From Janthinobacterium lividum (GTDB lineage Bacteria > Pseudomonadota > Gammaproteobacteria > Burkholderiales > Burkholderiaceae_D), in the NCBI RefSeq assembly GCF_034424625.1, contig NZ_CP139976.1:558001-622000 (forward strand): a DNA stretch of 64,000 bases, in the 5' to 3' direction. Below the pieces are notes generated by a model. The model made no database searches, was not told where the DNA came from, and saw nothing but the letters and a program-made list of their open reading frames with translations. Shown in pieces: positions 17,471-27,499 of this stretch (position 1 is the stretch's first letter; every line of letters begins with the position of its first letter). Both the position numbers and the translations under genes were made by a program.

Positions 17471-18232
17471 ATGAACGACCATCAGCTGCTGCGCTACTCG
17501 CGCCACATCCTGTTAGACGAGATCGGCATCGAAGGCCAGCAAGCCTTGCTCGATGCGCATGTGCTGGTGATCGGCGCGGGCGGGCTCGGCTCGCCGGCCG
17601 CCATGTACCTGGCGGCCAGCGGTGTCGGCAAGCTGACCCTCGTCGATGACGACACGGTCGACCTGACCAATCTGCAGCGCCAGATCGCCCACACGACGGC
17701 GCGCGTGGGCCAGCCGAAAGTGCTGTCGGCGCGCGAAACCTTGACCGGCATCAATCCCGAGATCGATATCATCGCCTTGCAGGAACGCCTCGACGGTGCG
17801 CGACTGGCAGAACTGGTCTTATCCAGCACGGTGGTGCTCGACTGCACCGACAACTTCGCCACGCGCCACGCCGTCAACCGCGCCTGCGTGGCGGCCAGGG
17901 TGCCGCTGGTGTCGGGTGCCGTGATCCGTTTCGACGGACAAGTGAGCGTGTTCGACCCGCGCACGGGCACGCAGCCATGTTATTCCTGCCTGTTTCCGCA
18001 GGAGCAGCAGTTCACGGATGAGGCATGCTCGACCATGGGCGTGTTCGCGCCGCTGGTGGGCGTGGTGGGCGCCATGCAGGCGGCCGAAGCGCTGAAACTG
18101 ATCATGGGCGCGGGAGAGTCCTTGGCCGGACGCCTGCTGCTGCTCGACGGTTTGCACATGGAATGGAGCAGCATGCGCGTCGCGCGCGACCCCGGCTGCG
18201 CCGTTTGCGGCGAAGTGGTCTTGCCGGCCTGA
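17471..18232 (+). CDS. moeB: ThiF/MoeB-family adenylyltransferase
   Basis: A 253-residue E1-like enzyme that adenylates the C-terminal glycine of a ubiquitin-like sulfur carrier (MoaD or ThiS). ATP-binding GAGGLGSP at 36-43, then VDDDTVDLTNLQRQI with the Arg finger, the DCTDNFATRHAVN segment, and zinc-binding pairs CYSC and CAVC. A Cys in DEACSTMG fits the family's conserved thiol. MoeB (molybdopterin) and ThiF (thiamine) cannot be told apart from this sequence; neither pathway is adjacent. 8 bp after ctpA, so possibly the last gene of gpmA-envC-ctpA-moeB. Confidence 0.9.
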   Translation: MNDHQLLRYSRHILLDEIGIEGQQALLDAHVLVIGAGGLGSPAAMYLAASGVGKLTLVDDDTVDLTNLQRQIAHTTARVGQPKVLSARETLTGINPEIDIIALQERLDGARLAELVLSSTVVLDCTDNFATRHAVNRACVAARVPLVSGAVIRFDGQVSVFDPRTGTQPCYSCLFPQEQQFTDEACSTMGVFAPLVGVVGAMQAAEALKLIMGAGESLAGRLLLLDGLHMEWSSMRVARDPGCAVCGEVVLPA

Positions 18233-18256
18233 CAGCCCCCGCAGAAATTTTTCCCT

Positions 18257-18277
18257 ATATGACAGGCTTTGTCATAT
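18257..18277. promoter_or_regulatory. inverted repeat upstream of the type II secretion operon (possible operator)
   Basis: ATATGACA (18257-18264), GGCTT, TGTCATAT (18270-18277) is a perfect 8-bp inverted repeat. It ends 8 bp before a -10-like TATACT (18286-18291) and 48 bp before the gspG ATG. There is no T-run, so it is unlikely to terminate moeB. Its position over the -35 region suggests a dimeric regulator's site; the regulator is unknown. Confidence 0.5.
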
Positions 18278-18325
18278 TTCCGCTTTATACTCTGCACTCA
18301 TTACTCACCTTCTTCTCTCTTTCTT

Positions 18326-18778
18326 ATGCAAAACGCAGCAAACCGTTCGATACGCCAGCGCCGTGCGCGCGGCTTCACTTTGATCGAAATCATGGTCGTG
18401 GTGGTGATCATGGGTATCCTCGCGTCGCTGGTGGTGCCCAAGCTGATCGCCCGCACGGGTGAGTCGAAAGTGGCGGCGGCGAAGGTCGATATCGCCACCG
18501 TGATGCAAGCTTTGAAACTGTATCGCCTGGATAACCAGCGCTACCCGACCACCGAACAGGGCTTGCAGGCGCTGATCGAAAAACCGACCACGGGACCGGC
18601 CGCGAATGGCTGGAAAGCGGGCGGTTACCTGGAAAAGATGCCGAAGGATCCATGGGGCAACCCGTACCAGTTCCTGTCGCCGGGCGTGAAAGGCGAAGTC
18701 GACATCATTTCGCTGGGCGCCGACGGCCAGCCTGGCGGTAGCGGCGACGATGCCGATATCGGCTCCTGGGAACTGTAA
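18326..18778 (+). CDS. gspG: type II secretion system major pseudopilin
   Basis: A 150-residue main subunit of the T2SS pseudopilus. The leader ends RRARG and is cut before FTLIEIMVVVVIMGILASLV; the +5 Glu is present. The body has the GspG-specific segment YPTTEQGLQALIEKPT, WKAGGYLEKMPKDPWGNPYQF, and a C-terminal calcium loop (LGADGQPGGSGDDADIGSW). The ATG at 18326 gives a normal leader; upstream TTG is not needed. First gene of the twelve-gene gsp operon. The prepilin peptidase (GspO) that must process it is outside the window. Confidence 0.97.
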   Translation: MQNAANRSIRQRRARGFTLIEIMVVVVIMGILASLVVPKLIARTGESKVAAAKVDIATVMQALKLYRLDNQRYPTTEQGLQALIEKPTTGPAANGWKAGGYLEKMPKDPWGNPYQFLSPGVKGEVDIISLGADGQPGGSGDDADIGSWEL

Positions 18779-18790
18779 GTTTTCCATTGC

Positions 18791-19285
18791 ATGCCTGCCA
18801 TGACCACCGGCCGTGCACTGCCCCGGCCCCGCGCCTGCGGCTTCACGCTGATCGAGCTGCTGGTGGTGATGGTCATCATTGGCGTCACCCTGGGCCTGGT
18901 GTCGCTGAACGCCATGCCGAATGGCCAGCAAGCGCTGCAGAAGGAAGCCGAGCGCATCGCGCTGCTGCTGCAACTGGCGCGCGATGAAGCCATCGTGCGC
19001 AGCCGGCAGGTGGCGTTCGAGGCTGACGAAAATCAATACCGTTTCCTGGTCCTCAATGAAAAGCTGTGGCAACCCGTGACGCAGGACGATTTGCTGCGCG
19101 AGCGGGCGTTTGCCAACACGCCCATGCTGCTCAGCGTGCAGCCGTCGAACAGCGTGGCCCAGCCTTTGCGCATCATCTTCGGCCGCGAACCGGTCGACAA
19201 GCCTTTCGTGCTGACCCTGGCCAGCGGTGAACGCAGCGTGGCCATCCGCGCCGACGGCATCGGCCACTTCACGGTCGAGCAATGA
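18791..19285 (+). CDS. gspH: type II secretion system minor pseudopilin GspH
   Basis: A 164-residue minor pseudopilin. A prepilin leader ends with CG before FTLIELLVVMVIIGVTLGLV (+5 Glu present), then a GspH-like beta domain with QKEAERIALLLQLARDEAIVRSRQVAFE and a late RADGIGHF. These helical and strand patterns match the GspH/FimT family. It could start at 18791 or at the ATG at 18800. The stop overlaps the gspI start (ATGA), which suggests translational coupling. Confidence 0.93.
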   Translation: MPAMTTGRALPRPRACGFTLIELLVVMVIIGVTLGLVSLNAMPNGQQALQKEAERIALLLQLARDEAIVRSRQVAFEADENQYRFLVLNEKLWQPVTQDDLLRERAFANTPMLLSVQPSNSVAQPLRIIFGREPVDKPFVLTLASGERSVAIRADGIGHFTVEQ

Positions 19286-19665
19286 TGCGACTCCCACGTC
19301 ATGGCCGCCAGCGCGGCTTCACTTTGCTGGAAGTCCTGGTCGCCCTCGTCATCGTCGGCACGGCCCTGGGCGCCTCGCTGCGCGCCGTCGGCAGCCTGAC
19401 GCAGAACAGCGATGGCTTGCGCAGCGCCATGATGGCCACCTGGTCGGCGGAAAACCATTTGGTGCGCTTGCGCCTGGCAAAAACCTTTCCGCAGACGGGC
19501 AAGCGCACGGTCGACTGCCCGCAGGGCGACTTGAAACTGATCTGTGAAGAAGAAGTGGTGGCCACGCCGAATCCCCGTATCCGGCAAGTGCGCGTCAACG
19601 TGTATGACGCGCAATATCCGGCCCGGCGCATCGTGCGCCTGGTGTTACTTTCCTTTAACGACTGA
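19282..19665 (+). CDS. gspI: type II secretion system minor pseudopilin GspI
   Basis: A 127-residue minor pseudopilin that nucleates the pseudopilus tip with J and K. Leader cleavage is at G before FTLLEVLVALVIVGTALGA; the +5 Glu is present. The soluble domain holds two cysteines (VDCPQG and LICEEE) that can form a disulfide, and ends YDAQYPARRIVRLVLLSF. Length is normal for GspI (about 125). Starts within the gspH stop. Confidence 0.93.
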   Translation: MMRLPRHGRQRGFTLLEVLVALVIVGTALGASLRAVGSLTQNSDGLRSAMMATWSAENHLVRLRLAKTFPQTGKRTVDCPQGDLKLICEEEVVATPNPRIRQVRVNVYDAQYPARRIVRLVLLSFND

Positions 19666-20288
19666 TGGCGCGCCGCACTGTTCCTGCTGGCGGTTTCACC
19701 CTGATCGAGCTGCTCGTGGCGATCGGCATCCTGGCCATGGTCGCCGTGCTGGGCTGGCGCGGCCTGGACAGCATCATGCGTTCGCGCGAAGTGCTGACCA
19801 GCCAGCTGGAGCAGGCGCGCGGCATGCAGCTGGCGTTTGCCCAGATGCAGAGCGATTGCGACCACCTGGCCGGCGCCGGCTTGAGCACGAGTTTGCTCAA
19901 TGGCCGCATCAACCTGTCGGCGGAAAATGACCGCCTGACTCTGGTGCGCCTGGCCGCGTCGGAACAGGAACCGCAACAGTTGCAAGTGGTCACTTACCGC
20001 CTGCGCGGCGGCGTGCTGACGCGGCGCGAGTCGAACGGCACGCGCGACCTGGCCGTACTCGACACCTTGTGGCAGGCCGCGCGCGACGATACGGATACCT
20101 CCAGCGCCGACGTAGCCCTGATGCAGGGTGTCGACAGCATGGTCATGCGCGGCTGGAGCAATGGCGCCTGGAACGTGCTGACGGCGGGCGCCACCATCTC
20201 CAAGCAGGTGCCGGGCCTGGAAGTGACCTTGCAGATGCCGGGCCAGGACGCGGGCCTGTCCAAAGTCTTTTTACTGGGGCCGGGATGA
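19665..20288 (+). CDS. gspJ: type II secretion system minor pseudopilin GspJ
   Basis: A 207-residue minor pseudopilin. The leader ends AGG before FTLIELLVAIGILAMVAVLGWRG; +5 Glu present. The segment RGLDSIMRSREVLTSQLEQARGMQLAFAQMQSDCDHL is typical of GspJ, followed by a beta-rich domain with VTYRLRGGVLTRRE. Ends in ATGA overlap with gspK. J pairs with I and K at the tip of the pseudopilus. Confidence 0.94.
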   Translation: MARRTVPAGGFTLIELLVAIGILAMVAVLGWRGLDSIMRSREVLTSQLEQARGMQLAFAQMQSDCDHLAGAGLSTSLLNGRINLSAENDRLTLVRLAASEQEPQQLQVVTYRLRGGVLTRRESNGTRDLAVLDTLWQAARDDTDTSSADVALMQGVDSMVMRGWSNGAWNVLTAGATISKQVPGLEVTLQMPGQDAGLSKVFLLGPG

Positions 20289-21259
20289 AGCCGTTTACGC
20301 GCCCCTCGCGCCAGCGCGGCGTAGCCGTCATCACGGCCTTGCTGCTGACGGCACTGGCGATTACCGTCGTTGCCAGCCTGTTCTGGCAGCAGCAGGTGCA
20401 GGTGCGTTCGATGGAAAACCAGCGTTTGCGCCTGCAGACGCAGTGGGCCATGCGTGGCATGGTCGACTTTGCCCGCTTCTGGCTGCGCCAGGACAATCCC
20501 ATGCTGACGGCCGCCGACGGCGTGTGGGCCACGCCCATCGAGGAAGCGCGGCTCGACGATTATGTGGACCGCGAAAAGGTCGACACGGAAAAATTCGACG
20601 CCACCGTCTCGGGCCGCGCGCTCGACGCGCAGGCGCGCTTCAATATCACCAACCTGGTCGACGCCACGGGCAGCATCAATCCGAAACAGGTGCTGGCCTA
20701 CCAGCGCCTGTTGGCCAACATGAAGCTCGACAGCGGCCTGGCGCAAGCGACGGCCGACGCCGTGCTGCGCGCGCGGCCGAAACCACGCACTGCCGACAGC
20801 GGCGCCGATGGCAAGACGCCCGTTGCCACGCCTGCCACGGGCGGCAGCAGCGAGCCGGTGGCCTTCACGCAGGTCGAGGATTTGCTGGCCGTGCCCGGCT
20901 ATACGCCGCAGATGGTCGAGCAGCTGCGCGATGTCGTCATCATCTTGCCGGAAATCACGGGAGTCAACGTGAATACGGCGCCGGCCGAGGTGTTGGCGGC
21001 CGTGACGATGATGTCGCTGTCCGAGGCCAGCGCCCTGACCTTGAGCAATCCGCGCAAAAAGTTTGTCGATAAAGCAAATTTCCAGAATAATATTAATGCT
21101 GAACTGATTGAAGGCGTGGAACTCGATGTGAAGAGCCGCTATTTCCTCACCGTCATCCGCGTGCGGCTGGACCGTGCCGCCCTGGATGCCGTGGCGCTCA
21201 TCAATCGAAAAACGGATCCGCAGCGCACAACCAGCCTGGTCTGGTTGCGGGAAAATTAA
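20285..21259 (+). CDS. gspK: type II secretion system minor pseudopilin GspK
   Basis: A 324-residue large minor pseudopilin that caps the tip complex. The leader ends QRG before VAVITALLLTALAITVVASLFW; as usual for GspK there is no Glu at +5. The body has RFNITNLVDATGSINPKQVLAYQRLL, then two SAM-like helical regions including LLAVPGYTPQMVEQL and ITGVNVNTAPAEVLAAV, which is diagnostic of GspK. A Gly/Thr-rich loop (residues 178-195) replaces the loop between them. Starts inside the gspJ stop. Confidence 0.94.
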   Translation: MKPFTRPSRQRGVAVITALLLTALAITVVASLFWQQQVQVRSMENQRLRLQTQWAMRGMVDFARFWLRQDNPMLTAADGVWATPIEEARLDDYVDREKVDTEKFDATVSGRALDAQARFNITNLVDATGSINPKQVLAYQRLLANMKLDSGLAQATADAVLRARPKPRTADSGADGKTPVATPATGGSSEPVAFTQVEDLLAVPGYTPQMVEQLRDVVIILPEITGVNVNTAPAEVLAAVTMMSLSEASALTLSNPRKKFVDKANFQNNINAELIEGVELDVKSRYFLTVIRVRLDRAALDAVALINRKTDPQRTTSLVWLREN

Positions 21260-21278
21260 CAGCTGAAAGCGAGTCACT

Positions 21279-22508
21279 TTGACAATATTGTATATCCGTC
21301 ACCCGGCCAAGGCGTCCACCGACAGCGCGCCTGCCTGCTCCTTCGTGCTGGCCGGCGACGGCGGCGCCCTGCTGCAGCAAGGCAGCGCGCCGCTGGGCAG
21401 CCTGGGCCAGCTGATTGCCGGCGCGAAGCAGGTGGTGCTGCTGCTGGCCGCGGCCGACGTGACCCTGCTGCGCCTGAAAACGCCGCCGCTGGCCGGCGCC
21501 CGTTTGCGCGCGGCCTTGCCCGGCCTGGTGGAAGAACACATCCTTGGCGACCCCCAGGATTGCCTGCTGGCCGCCGGCATGCCCGATGCTGCCGGCATGC
21601 GCACGGTGGCCGTGGCGCAGCGCGCCTGGGCCGAGGTACTGGTGAAGGCCTTGCTGGCGCAGGGCGCGCGCAAGGTGGCGCTGCTGCCGTCGCAGCTGTG
21701 CCTGCCCTTGCAGCCGGGCAGCGTGACGGCCGCCCTGCAGGCAAGCGGCGACGGCCTGGAACTGGCCTTGCGCCAGGCGCCGCAAGAGGGCCTGGGCCTG
21801 GTCTTGCCAGCCCAGCCGCAGCAGGCGCTGCTGACGACGCGCGCGTTTGCCGGCGACGTGCCCCTGACGGTCTATGTGGCGCAGGCCGAGCTGGCGCAGT
21901 ATCAGCAGCTCGCTGCCGGCATGGATGGCGTGACGGTGGAGCTTGACCATTGGGCGCACTGGATCGCCGGCGCCAAAAATGCGGGACTGGACCTGGCCGC
22001 CGCCCTGGGCACGGCGACGGGATCGGCCACCGAATGGCGCCGCTGGCGCTGGCCGCTGCGCCTGGCGCTGCTGGCCGTGATCGTCAACCTGGCCGGCATG
22101 AATATCGAATGGATGCGGCTGAAGCGCGAGGCCGCCACCGTGCGCACCTCGATGCAGCAAACCTTCAAGGCCGCGTATCCGAACGAAGCGCCCGTGTATG
22201 GCCTGGAAGCGGAGCAGATGCGGCGCAATATCGCTGCTGCCCGCCTGCAGGGCGGGCAAGCGAGCATGGATGACTTCACCAGCATGAGCGCGGCGCTGGG
22301 CGAAGCGCTGGGCGGCCTGGCCGGACGCGGCGTGGTGGCGTCGCTGGAATACCGCGAGCGCAGCCTGATCGTCAGGCTGAAGCCGGACATGGTCGACGCC
22401 AGCGCCCAGGCGCAGGTGCGCGACGGCCTGGCCGCGCGCAAGCTGGCCTTGAATGAAACGGCGCCGGGCGTGTGGAAGATCACGCCGGCCACGGGAGCAA
22501 AAGCATGA
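21279..22508 (+). CDS. gspL: type II secretion system protein GspL
   Basis: A 409-residue bitopic inner-membrane protein that links the ATPase GspE to the periplasmic GspM. Residues 1-245 form the cytoplasmic actin-like domain. One membrane helix follows at 257-273 (LRLALLAVIVNLAGMNI), then a periplasmic ferredoxin-like domain (SALGEALGGLAGRGVVASLEYRERSLIVRL). It uses a TTG start at 21279 with GAAAGCGAG upstream; no suitably placed ATG exists. The stop overlaps the gspM start. Confidence 0.9.
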   Translation: MTILYIRHPAKASTDSAPACSFVLAGDGGALLQQGSAPLGSLGQLIAGAKQVVLLLAAADVTLLRLKTPPLAGARLRAALPGLVEEHILGDPQDCLLAAGMPDAAGMRTVAVAQRAWAEVLVKALLAQGARKVALLPSQLCLPLQPGSVTAALQASGDGLELALRQAPQEGLGLVLPAQPQQALLTTRAFAGDVPLTVYVAQAELAQYQQLAAGMDGVTVELDHWAHWIAGAKNAGLDLAAALGTATGSATEWRRWRWPLRLALLAVIVNLAGMNIEWMRLKREAATVRTSMQQTFKAAYPNEAPVYGLEAEQMRRNIAAARLQGGQASMDDFTSMSAALGEALGGLAGRGVVASLEYRERSLIVRLKPDMVDASAQAQVRDGLAARKLALNETAPGVWKITPATGAKA

Positions 22509-23038
22509 GTGCAGCAGTCAACAAGGCGCGCGCCGCGTGGGCGGGGCAGCAGCAGGCCGTGCAGGCCTTCTGGGCCGAGCGCACGCAGCAGGAGCGCAAG
22601 CTCTTGAGCATCGGCGGCGTGGTGGCGGGGCTGGCCCTCGTCTACGCCGTATTCTTCGAGCCGGCCTGGACGGGCCGCATCGCCTTGCAGAAGAGCTTGC
22701 CCGAGCTGCGCCAGAACGCGGCCCAGCTGCAGGCGCTGGCGCGCGAAGCGGGCGACCTGGCGCGCCAGGCGCCCGTGCAGGTGGCACCCATGAGCCGTGA
22801 CAGCATTGACGCCTCGCTGAAAGCGCGCGGCCTGGCGCCGCAATCGCTGTCGCTGACGGGAGAGTACGCGCGCGTGCAGCTGAATGGCGTGCCATTTGCC
22901 AGCGTCATGCTGTGGCTGGACGGCTTGCGCCGCGAAGGCCGCGTGGCGGTGCAGGAAGCGAAGATCACGGCGCAGGGCAAGGCGGGACTGGTCGATGCCA
23001 GCCTGACCCTGCACCAGAGCCCGGGCGCGGCGCGATGA
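22505..23038 (+). CDS. gspM: type II secretion system protein GspM
   Basis: A 177-residue inner-membrane assembly-platform protein and partner of GspL. A short cytoplasmic part ends WAERTQQERKLLSIGG, then one membrane helix (about 39-55), then a periplasmic ferredoxin-like domain with LPELRQNAAQLQALAREAG and VPFASVMLWLDGLRREGRVAVQEAKI. These match GspM in spacing. I start at the ATG at 22505, which overlaps the gspL stop (ATGA); the stop overlaps gspN. Confidence 0.92.
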   Translation: MSAAVNKARAAWAGQQQAVQAFWAERTQQERKLLSIGGVVAGLALVYAVFFEPAWTGRIALQKSLPELRQNAAQLQALAREAGDLARQAPVQVAPMSRDSIDASLKARGLAPQSLSLTGEYARVQLNGVPFASVMLWLDGLRREGRVAVQEAKITAQGKAGLVDASLTLHQSPGAAR

Positions 23039-23811
23039 TGCGCTTGCTTGCCTGGCTGCTGGCCATCATCGTCAGCGTCTGCGTCACCCTGCTGGTATTT
23101 TTTCCGGCCGGCTGGGTGGCCAGTATCGTGGAAAAGCAGACGGGCGGACGTTTGACCTTGGGCGATGCGCAAGGTACCCTGTGGCGCGGCTCGGCCTTTA
23201 TCGGCGGGGCGGCCAGCGCGAATGGCGCCGTGACGCCGCTGCTGCCGGGGCGCTTCAGCTGGCGCATTTCGCCATCCGTGCTGTGGGGATCGGTGGATGT
23301 GGAATTGCAGAATGCGCAGGCGCTGTCGCAGGCGGTGAATCTGCGCGGCTCATGGTCGCACTGGCAGGTCAGCCCGGCGGCCCTGCTGCTGCCGGCCGAT
23401 GGCCTGGGCGGCCTGGGGGCACCTTTGAATACCGTGGCGCCGACGGGGAGCATGCGCCTGTCGTGGAGCACCCTGCAGCTGGCACTGGAAAAACAGCAGT
23501 TTTCCGCCGTCGGCCGCACGACCTTGCAAATGACGGACATGGCGTCGCGCCTGTCGTCCTTGCGTCCGCTGGGCAGTTATGAGCTTGATTTCGATTGGCA
23601 GGGGCAGCAGGCGGCATTGACCTTGCGCTCCATCAGGGGACCGCTGCTGCTCGACGGCAGCGGCAGCCTGCAACAGGGGCGCATGCAGTTTTCCGGCCAG
23701 GCCCAGGCCGCAGCAGGATATGAAGAGACCTTGGCGAGTTTGTTGAATTTGCTGGGACAGCGCCGTAGCAATAGCGAAAAAAACATCATCGCCTTAGAGT
23801 TCAGACAATGA
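23035..23811 (+). CDS. gspN: type II secretion system protein GspN
   Basis: A 258-residue protein with one N-terminal membrane helix (LLAWLLAIIVSVCVTLLVFFPAGWV) and a periplasmic domain. The family signature is visible in GDAQGTLWRGSA near residue 42 and PGRFSWRISP further on. GspN is present only in some T2SS operons and its exact role is not settled. Overlaps gspM by ATGA and gspD by 4 nt, so it is coupled to both. Confidence 0.88.
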   Translation: MMRLLAWLLAIIVSVCVTLLVFFPAGWVASIVEKQTGGRLTLGDAQGTLWRGSAFIGGAASANGAVTPLLPGRFSWRISPSVLWGSVDVELQNAQALSQAVNLRGSWSHWQVSPAALLLPADGLGGLGAPLNTVAPTGSMRLSWSTLQLALEKQQFSAVGRTTLQMTDMASRLSSLRPLGSYELDFDWQGQQAALTLRSIRGPLLLDGSGSLQQGRMQFSGQAQAAAGYEETLASLLNLLGQRRSNSEKNIIALEFRQ

Positions 23812-26057
23812 AAAAACCATCCGTGAGCCCAAATAAATCCACCTTCTCGCTGCGCCGCCTGTCGGCCGCCGCCTTGCTGTGCTGTTCCGTGGCCGGCATG
23901 CCGGCGCCCGTCTGGGCCGCGCCCGGCGACGAAGCGGCGCTCAATTTTGTCGGCGCCGACATCGAGTCCGTGATCAAGGCGGTGGGCCATTACACCAACA
24001 TCAATTTCGTCATCGACCCGCGCGTCAAGGGCACGATCACGCTGGTGTCGGAAAAATCCATCAGCAAGACGCAGGCCTTCGCCCTGCTGGCATCGGCCTT
24101 GCGCCTGCAAGGCTATGCGGTGGTCTCCGGCGACGGCTATGCGAAAGTGGTGCCGGAAGCGGACGCCAAGCTGCAATCCGTGCCGACCCAGGTGGGCAAC
24201 GGCGCCAGCCAGGTGAAGGGCGACCAGATCGCCACCCAGGTGTTTTACCTGAACTATGAATCGTCGGCCAACCTGCTGGCCGTGCTGCGCCCTTTGATTT
24301 CGCCGAACAACACGATCAACGCCAACCCGGGCAACAACTCGCTGGTGATCACCGATTACGCGGATAACCTCAAGCGCCTGGCGAAGATCATCGCCGCGCT
24401 CGACGTGCCCGCCTCGACGGACCTGGACGTGATCCCCGTGCGCTATGCCATCGCGTCCGACCTGGCCTCGATGGTGAACAAACTGATGGAAGGCGGGAAT
24501 GCGGGCGGCGCTGCAGGGGCCGATGCGGGCAAGGTCTCCGTGCTGGCCGATCCGCGCACCAATTCGCTGGTGCTGCGCGCACCGTCGGCGGCGCGCGCCA
24601 ACCTGGCCAAGTCGCTGATCTCGAAGCTGGACCAGCCCACCACGCAGCTGGGCAATGTGCACGTGGTGTACCTCAAAAATGCGGACGCCACCAAGCTGGC
24701 GCAAACCCTGCGCTCGGTCGTGACGTCGGACGGCACGGCCGCCTCGGCGCAGCAGCCGACCAGCAACAGCCTGAATACGAATAACCAGAATAACCAGGGC
24801 AGCGGCATGAACAGCACTGGCCTGGGCGGCAATACGCAAAGCGGCACCTCGGGCGGCGCTTCGCTGAGCAACGGACCGCAGCAGCTGTCGTCGGGCGGCG
24901 CGGCCGGCTTCATCCAGGCCGACGCTTCCACCAACACCCTGATCCTGACCTGCAACGAGGCTGTCTACCGCAACCTGCGCGCCGTGATCGACCAGCTCGA
25001 CGTGCGCCGCGCCCAGGTCTACATCGAGGCGCTGATCGTCGAAGTGACGTCGGCCAAGGCCTCCGAATTCGGCGTGCAGTGGCTGGGGCTTTCCGGCGAC
25101 AGCAACAGCAGCTACCGCGTGGGCGCGCTGCAGTCGTTCGCCGGCGGCACCGACAACAATATCGCCAAGCTGGCGCTGGGCGGCGGCAAGGTGCTGCCGA
25201 CGGGCGGCCTGACGCTGGGCATCTTCAAGCAGATCAACGGCGCGCTGGGCCTGGGCGCCGTTGCGCATGCGCTGGAATCGGACGGCAACGCGAATATTCT
25301 GTCGACGCCGAACCTGATCACCCTGGACAACGAGCTGGCCACCATCAAGGTGGGCCAGAACGTGCCTATCCTGACGGGCCAGTACACGAGCACGGCCGGC
25401 ACCAACACGAATCCGTTCCAGACCATCGACCGCAAGGAAGTGGGCCTGACCCTGAAGGTGCGTCCGCAGATTTCCGAAGGCGGCACCATCAAGCTGGGCA
25501 TCTATCACGAAACGTCGAGCGTGGACAAATCCACGTCGACGGCCGTCAGCGGCATCACCATCAACAACCGCGTGATCGAAAACAATGTGCTGGCCGACGA
25601 TGGCCAGATCATCGTGCTCGGCGGCCTGATCGAGGACAGCACGGGCGACAATGCGGAAAAAGTGCGCGGCCTGGGCGACATTCCCCTGATCGGCAACCTG
25701 TTCAAGTACCAGACGCGCGAGCGCAAGAAAACCAATCTGATGATCTTCCTGCGCCCTGTCATCGTGCGCAACAAGGAGCAGAGCGGCAGCCTGGCGGCCG
25801 ACCGCTACGACTACATGCGTTCGGCCGAGACGGCCGCCGTGCCGGCTTCAGGCAATTTGATGCTGAAAGACCTGGGCACGCCTGTGCTGCCGGCCTTGCA
25901 GGATGGCCAGCCGGTGGGCGGCAACATGGTGACGCGTCCCGTGCCGCCAGCGCCGACGCCGCCGCCAGGCGCGCCGGCCAACGCGGCCACACCGCCGCAG
26001 TCGCTGCTGCAGCAATACCAGCAGCAGCCGCAACAGCTGCCGCAGCCGCAGAAGTGA
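23808..26057 (+). CDS. gspD: type II secretion system secretin GspD
   Basis: A 749-residue outer-membrane channel subunit. Signal peptide through residue 38 (VWAAP). N0 domain at 42-110 ([20 protein letters not shown]), then N1 to N3, with a Ser/Asn/Gly/Gln-rich loop at about 315-362 inside N3. The secretin core begins around 400 ([15 protein letters not shown]) and contains [23 protein letters not shown], the gate region and VPLIG-type segment [12 protein letters not shown]. The C-terminus is Pro/Gln-rich and may bind a pilotin. Length is within the family range. Confidence 0.97.
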   Translation: MKKPSVSPNKSTFSLRRLSAAALLCCSVAGMPAPVWAAPGDEAALNFVGADIESVIKAVGHYTNINFVIDPRVKGTITLVSEKSISKTQAFALLASALRLQGYAVVSGDGYAKVVPEADAKLQSVPTQVGNGASQVKGDQIATQVFYLNYESSANLLAVLRPLISPNNTINANPGNNSLVITDYADNLKRLAKIIAALDVPASTDLDVIPVRYAIASDLASMVNKLMEGGNAGGAAGADAGKVSVLADPRTNSLVLRAPSAARANLAKSLISKLDQPTTQLGNVHVVYLKNADATKLAQTLRSVVTSDGTAASAQQPTSNSLNTNNQNNQGSGMNSTGLGGNTQSGTSGGASLSNGPQQLSSGGAAGFIQADASTNTLILTCNEAVYRNLRAVIDQLDVRRAQVYIEALIVEVTSAKASEFGVQWLGLSGDSNSSYRVGALQSFAGGTDNNIAKLALGGGKVLPTGGLTLGIFKQINGALGLGAVAHALESDGNANILSTPNLITLDNELATIKVGQNVPILTGQYTSTAGTNTNPFQTIDRKEVGLTLKVRPQISEGGTIKLGIYHETSSVDKSTSTAVSGITINNRVIENNVLADDGQIIVLGGLIEDSTGDNAEKVRGLGDIPLIGNLFKYQTRERKKTNLMIFLRPVIVRNKEQSGSLAADRYDYMRSAETAAVPASGNLMLKDLGTPVLPALQDGQPVGGNMVTRPVPPAPTPPPGAPANAATPPQSLLQQYQQQPQQLPQPQK

Positions 26058-26067
26058 TGGGACAGCC

Positions 26068-27489
26068 ATGAGTAATCTGCTTCCCTACGCCTACGCGCGC
26101 GATTTCGGCTTGCTGGCCCGGCCCGGTGCCGTCGACGGCGCACCCGTCGACGTGCTGGTGGCCGCATCGACGGCGCCGGCGGCGATTGCCGAAGTATCGC
26201 GCCGTTTCGGCCAGATCCAGTTGACGGTGCTGCCGCGCGCCGAACTCGATGCGGCCATTGCCGGCGCCTACGCGGGCGGCGGCGGCGATGCGTCGCAGAT
26301 GGCCGATGAATTCGACGCCGACCTGGATTTGACCAAGCTGCTGCAGGACGTGCCGGCCATCGAGGATTTGCTCGAATCGTCCGACGACGCGCCCGTCATC
26401 CGCATGATCAACGCGCTGCTGACGCAGGCGCTGCGCGAAGGCGCGTCCGACATCCACATCGAACCGTTCGAGCAGACCTCCGTCGTGCGCTTCCGCATCG
26501 ACGGCAGCCTGCGCGACGTGGTGCGCCCCCGCAAGGCCATTCACGGTTCGCTGATCTCGCGCATCAAGATCATGGCGCAGCTCGACATCGCGGAAAAGCG
26601 CTTGCCGCAGGATGGCCGCATCACCCTGCGCGTGGGCGGAAAACCCGTCGACGTGCGCGTCTCGACCCTGCCTACCGGGCATGGCGAACGGGCCGTGCTG
26701 CGTTTGCTGGACAAGGAAGCGGGCCGCCTCGACCTGCAGCACCTGGGCATGAGCGCGCCCATGCTGGGGCAGTTCGATGGCCTGATCACGCAGCCGCACG
26801 GCATCGTGCTGGTCACGGGCCCCACCGGCTCGGGCAAGACGACGACCTTGTACGCGGCGCTGTCGATGCTCAACGCCACCACGACGAACATCCTGACGGT
26901 GGAAGACCCGATCGAGTACGACCTGGCCGGCGTGGGCCAGACGCAAGTCAATCCGCGCATCGACATGACCTTTGCCAAGGCGCTGCGGGCGATCCTGCGG
27001 CAGGACCCGGACGTGATCATGATCGGCGAGATCCGCGACCTGGAAACGGCGCAGATCGCCGTGCAAGCGTCGCTGACGGGCCACCTGGTGCTGGCGACCC
27101 TGCACACGAACGACGCTTCGGCCGCCGTCACGCGTTTGCTCGACATGGGCATCGAACCGTTCCTGCTGTCGTCGTCGTTACTTGGCGTGCTGGCGCAGCG
27201 CCTGGTGCGCAAACTGTGCGGCCCCTGCAAGACCTTCGACGGGCAATACTGGCAGGCCGTCGGCTGCGAGCATTGCGGCCAGACGGGCTACCAGGGCCGC
27301 GTGGGCGTGTATGAGCTGCTGCGCACGACGGAGCAGATCCGCGCGCAGATCCACAACCGCGCATCGGAAGCGGAAGTGCGCACGGTGGCCCTGCAGGATG
27401 GCATGACGAGCATGCGCGACGACGGTGAACGCTGGCTGCGCGACGGCACCACCACGCAGGCCGAGTTGCTGCGCGTGACCAAAGACTAG
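26068..27489 (+). CDS. gspE: type II secretion system ATPase GspE
   Basis: A 473-residue cytoplasmic hexameric ATPase that drives pseudopilus assembly. N1E-type domain at the start, then the arginine-containing N2E segment, Walker A GPTGSGKT at 251-258, the Asp box ([18 protein letters not shown]), Walker B near 314 ([10 protein letters not shown]) and the His box ([12 protein letters not shown]). The zinc-binding tetracysteine is present (LCGPC and CEHC). Ten bp after gspD. Fits the GspE family in both length and motif order. Confidence 0.97.
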   Translation: MSNLLPYAYARDFGLLARPGAVDGAPVDVLVAASTAPAAIAEVSRRFGQIQLTVLPRAELDAAIAGAYAGGGGDASQMADEFDADLDLTKLLQDVPAIEDLLESSDDAPVIRMINALLTQALREGASDIHIEPFEQTSVVRFRIDGSLRDVVRPRKAIHGSLISRIKIMAQLDIAEKRLPQDGRITLRVGGKPVDVRVSTLPTGHGERAVLRLLDKEAGRLDLQHLGMSAPMLGQFDGLITQPHGIVLVTGPTGSGKTTTLYAALSMLNATTTNILTVEDPIEYDLAGVGQTQVNPRIDMTFAKALRAILRQDPDVIMIGEIRDLETAQIAVQASLTGHLVLATLHTNDASAAVTRLLDMGIEPFLLSSSLLGVLAQRLVRKLCGPCKTFDGQYWQAVGCEHCGQTGYQGRVGVYELLRTTEQIRAQIHNRASEAEVRTVALQDGMTSMRDDGERWLRDGTTTQAELLRVTKD

Positions 27490-27499
27490 GCCCGCGACC

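Noticed and set aside
23577..25508. A 643-codon open frame antisense to gspD
   Set aside because: Same shadow effect of high GC; no recognisable domain.
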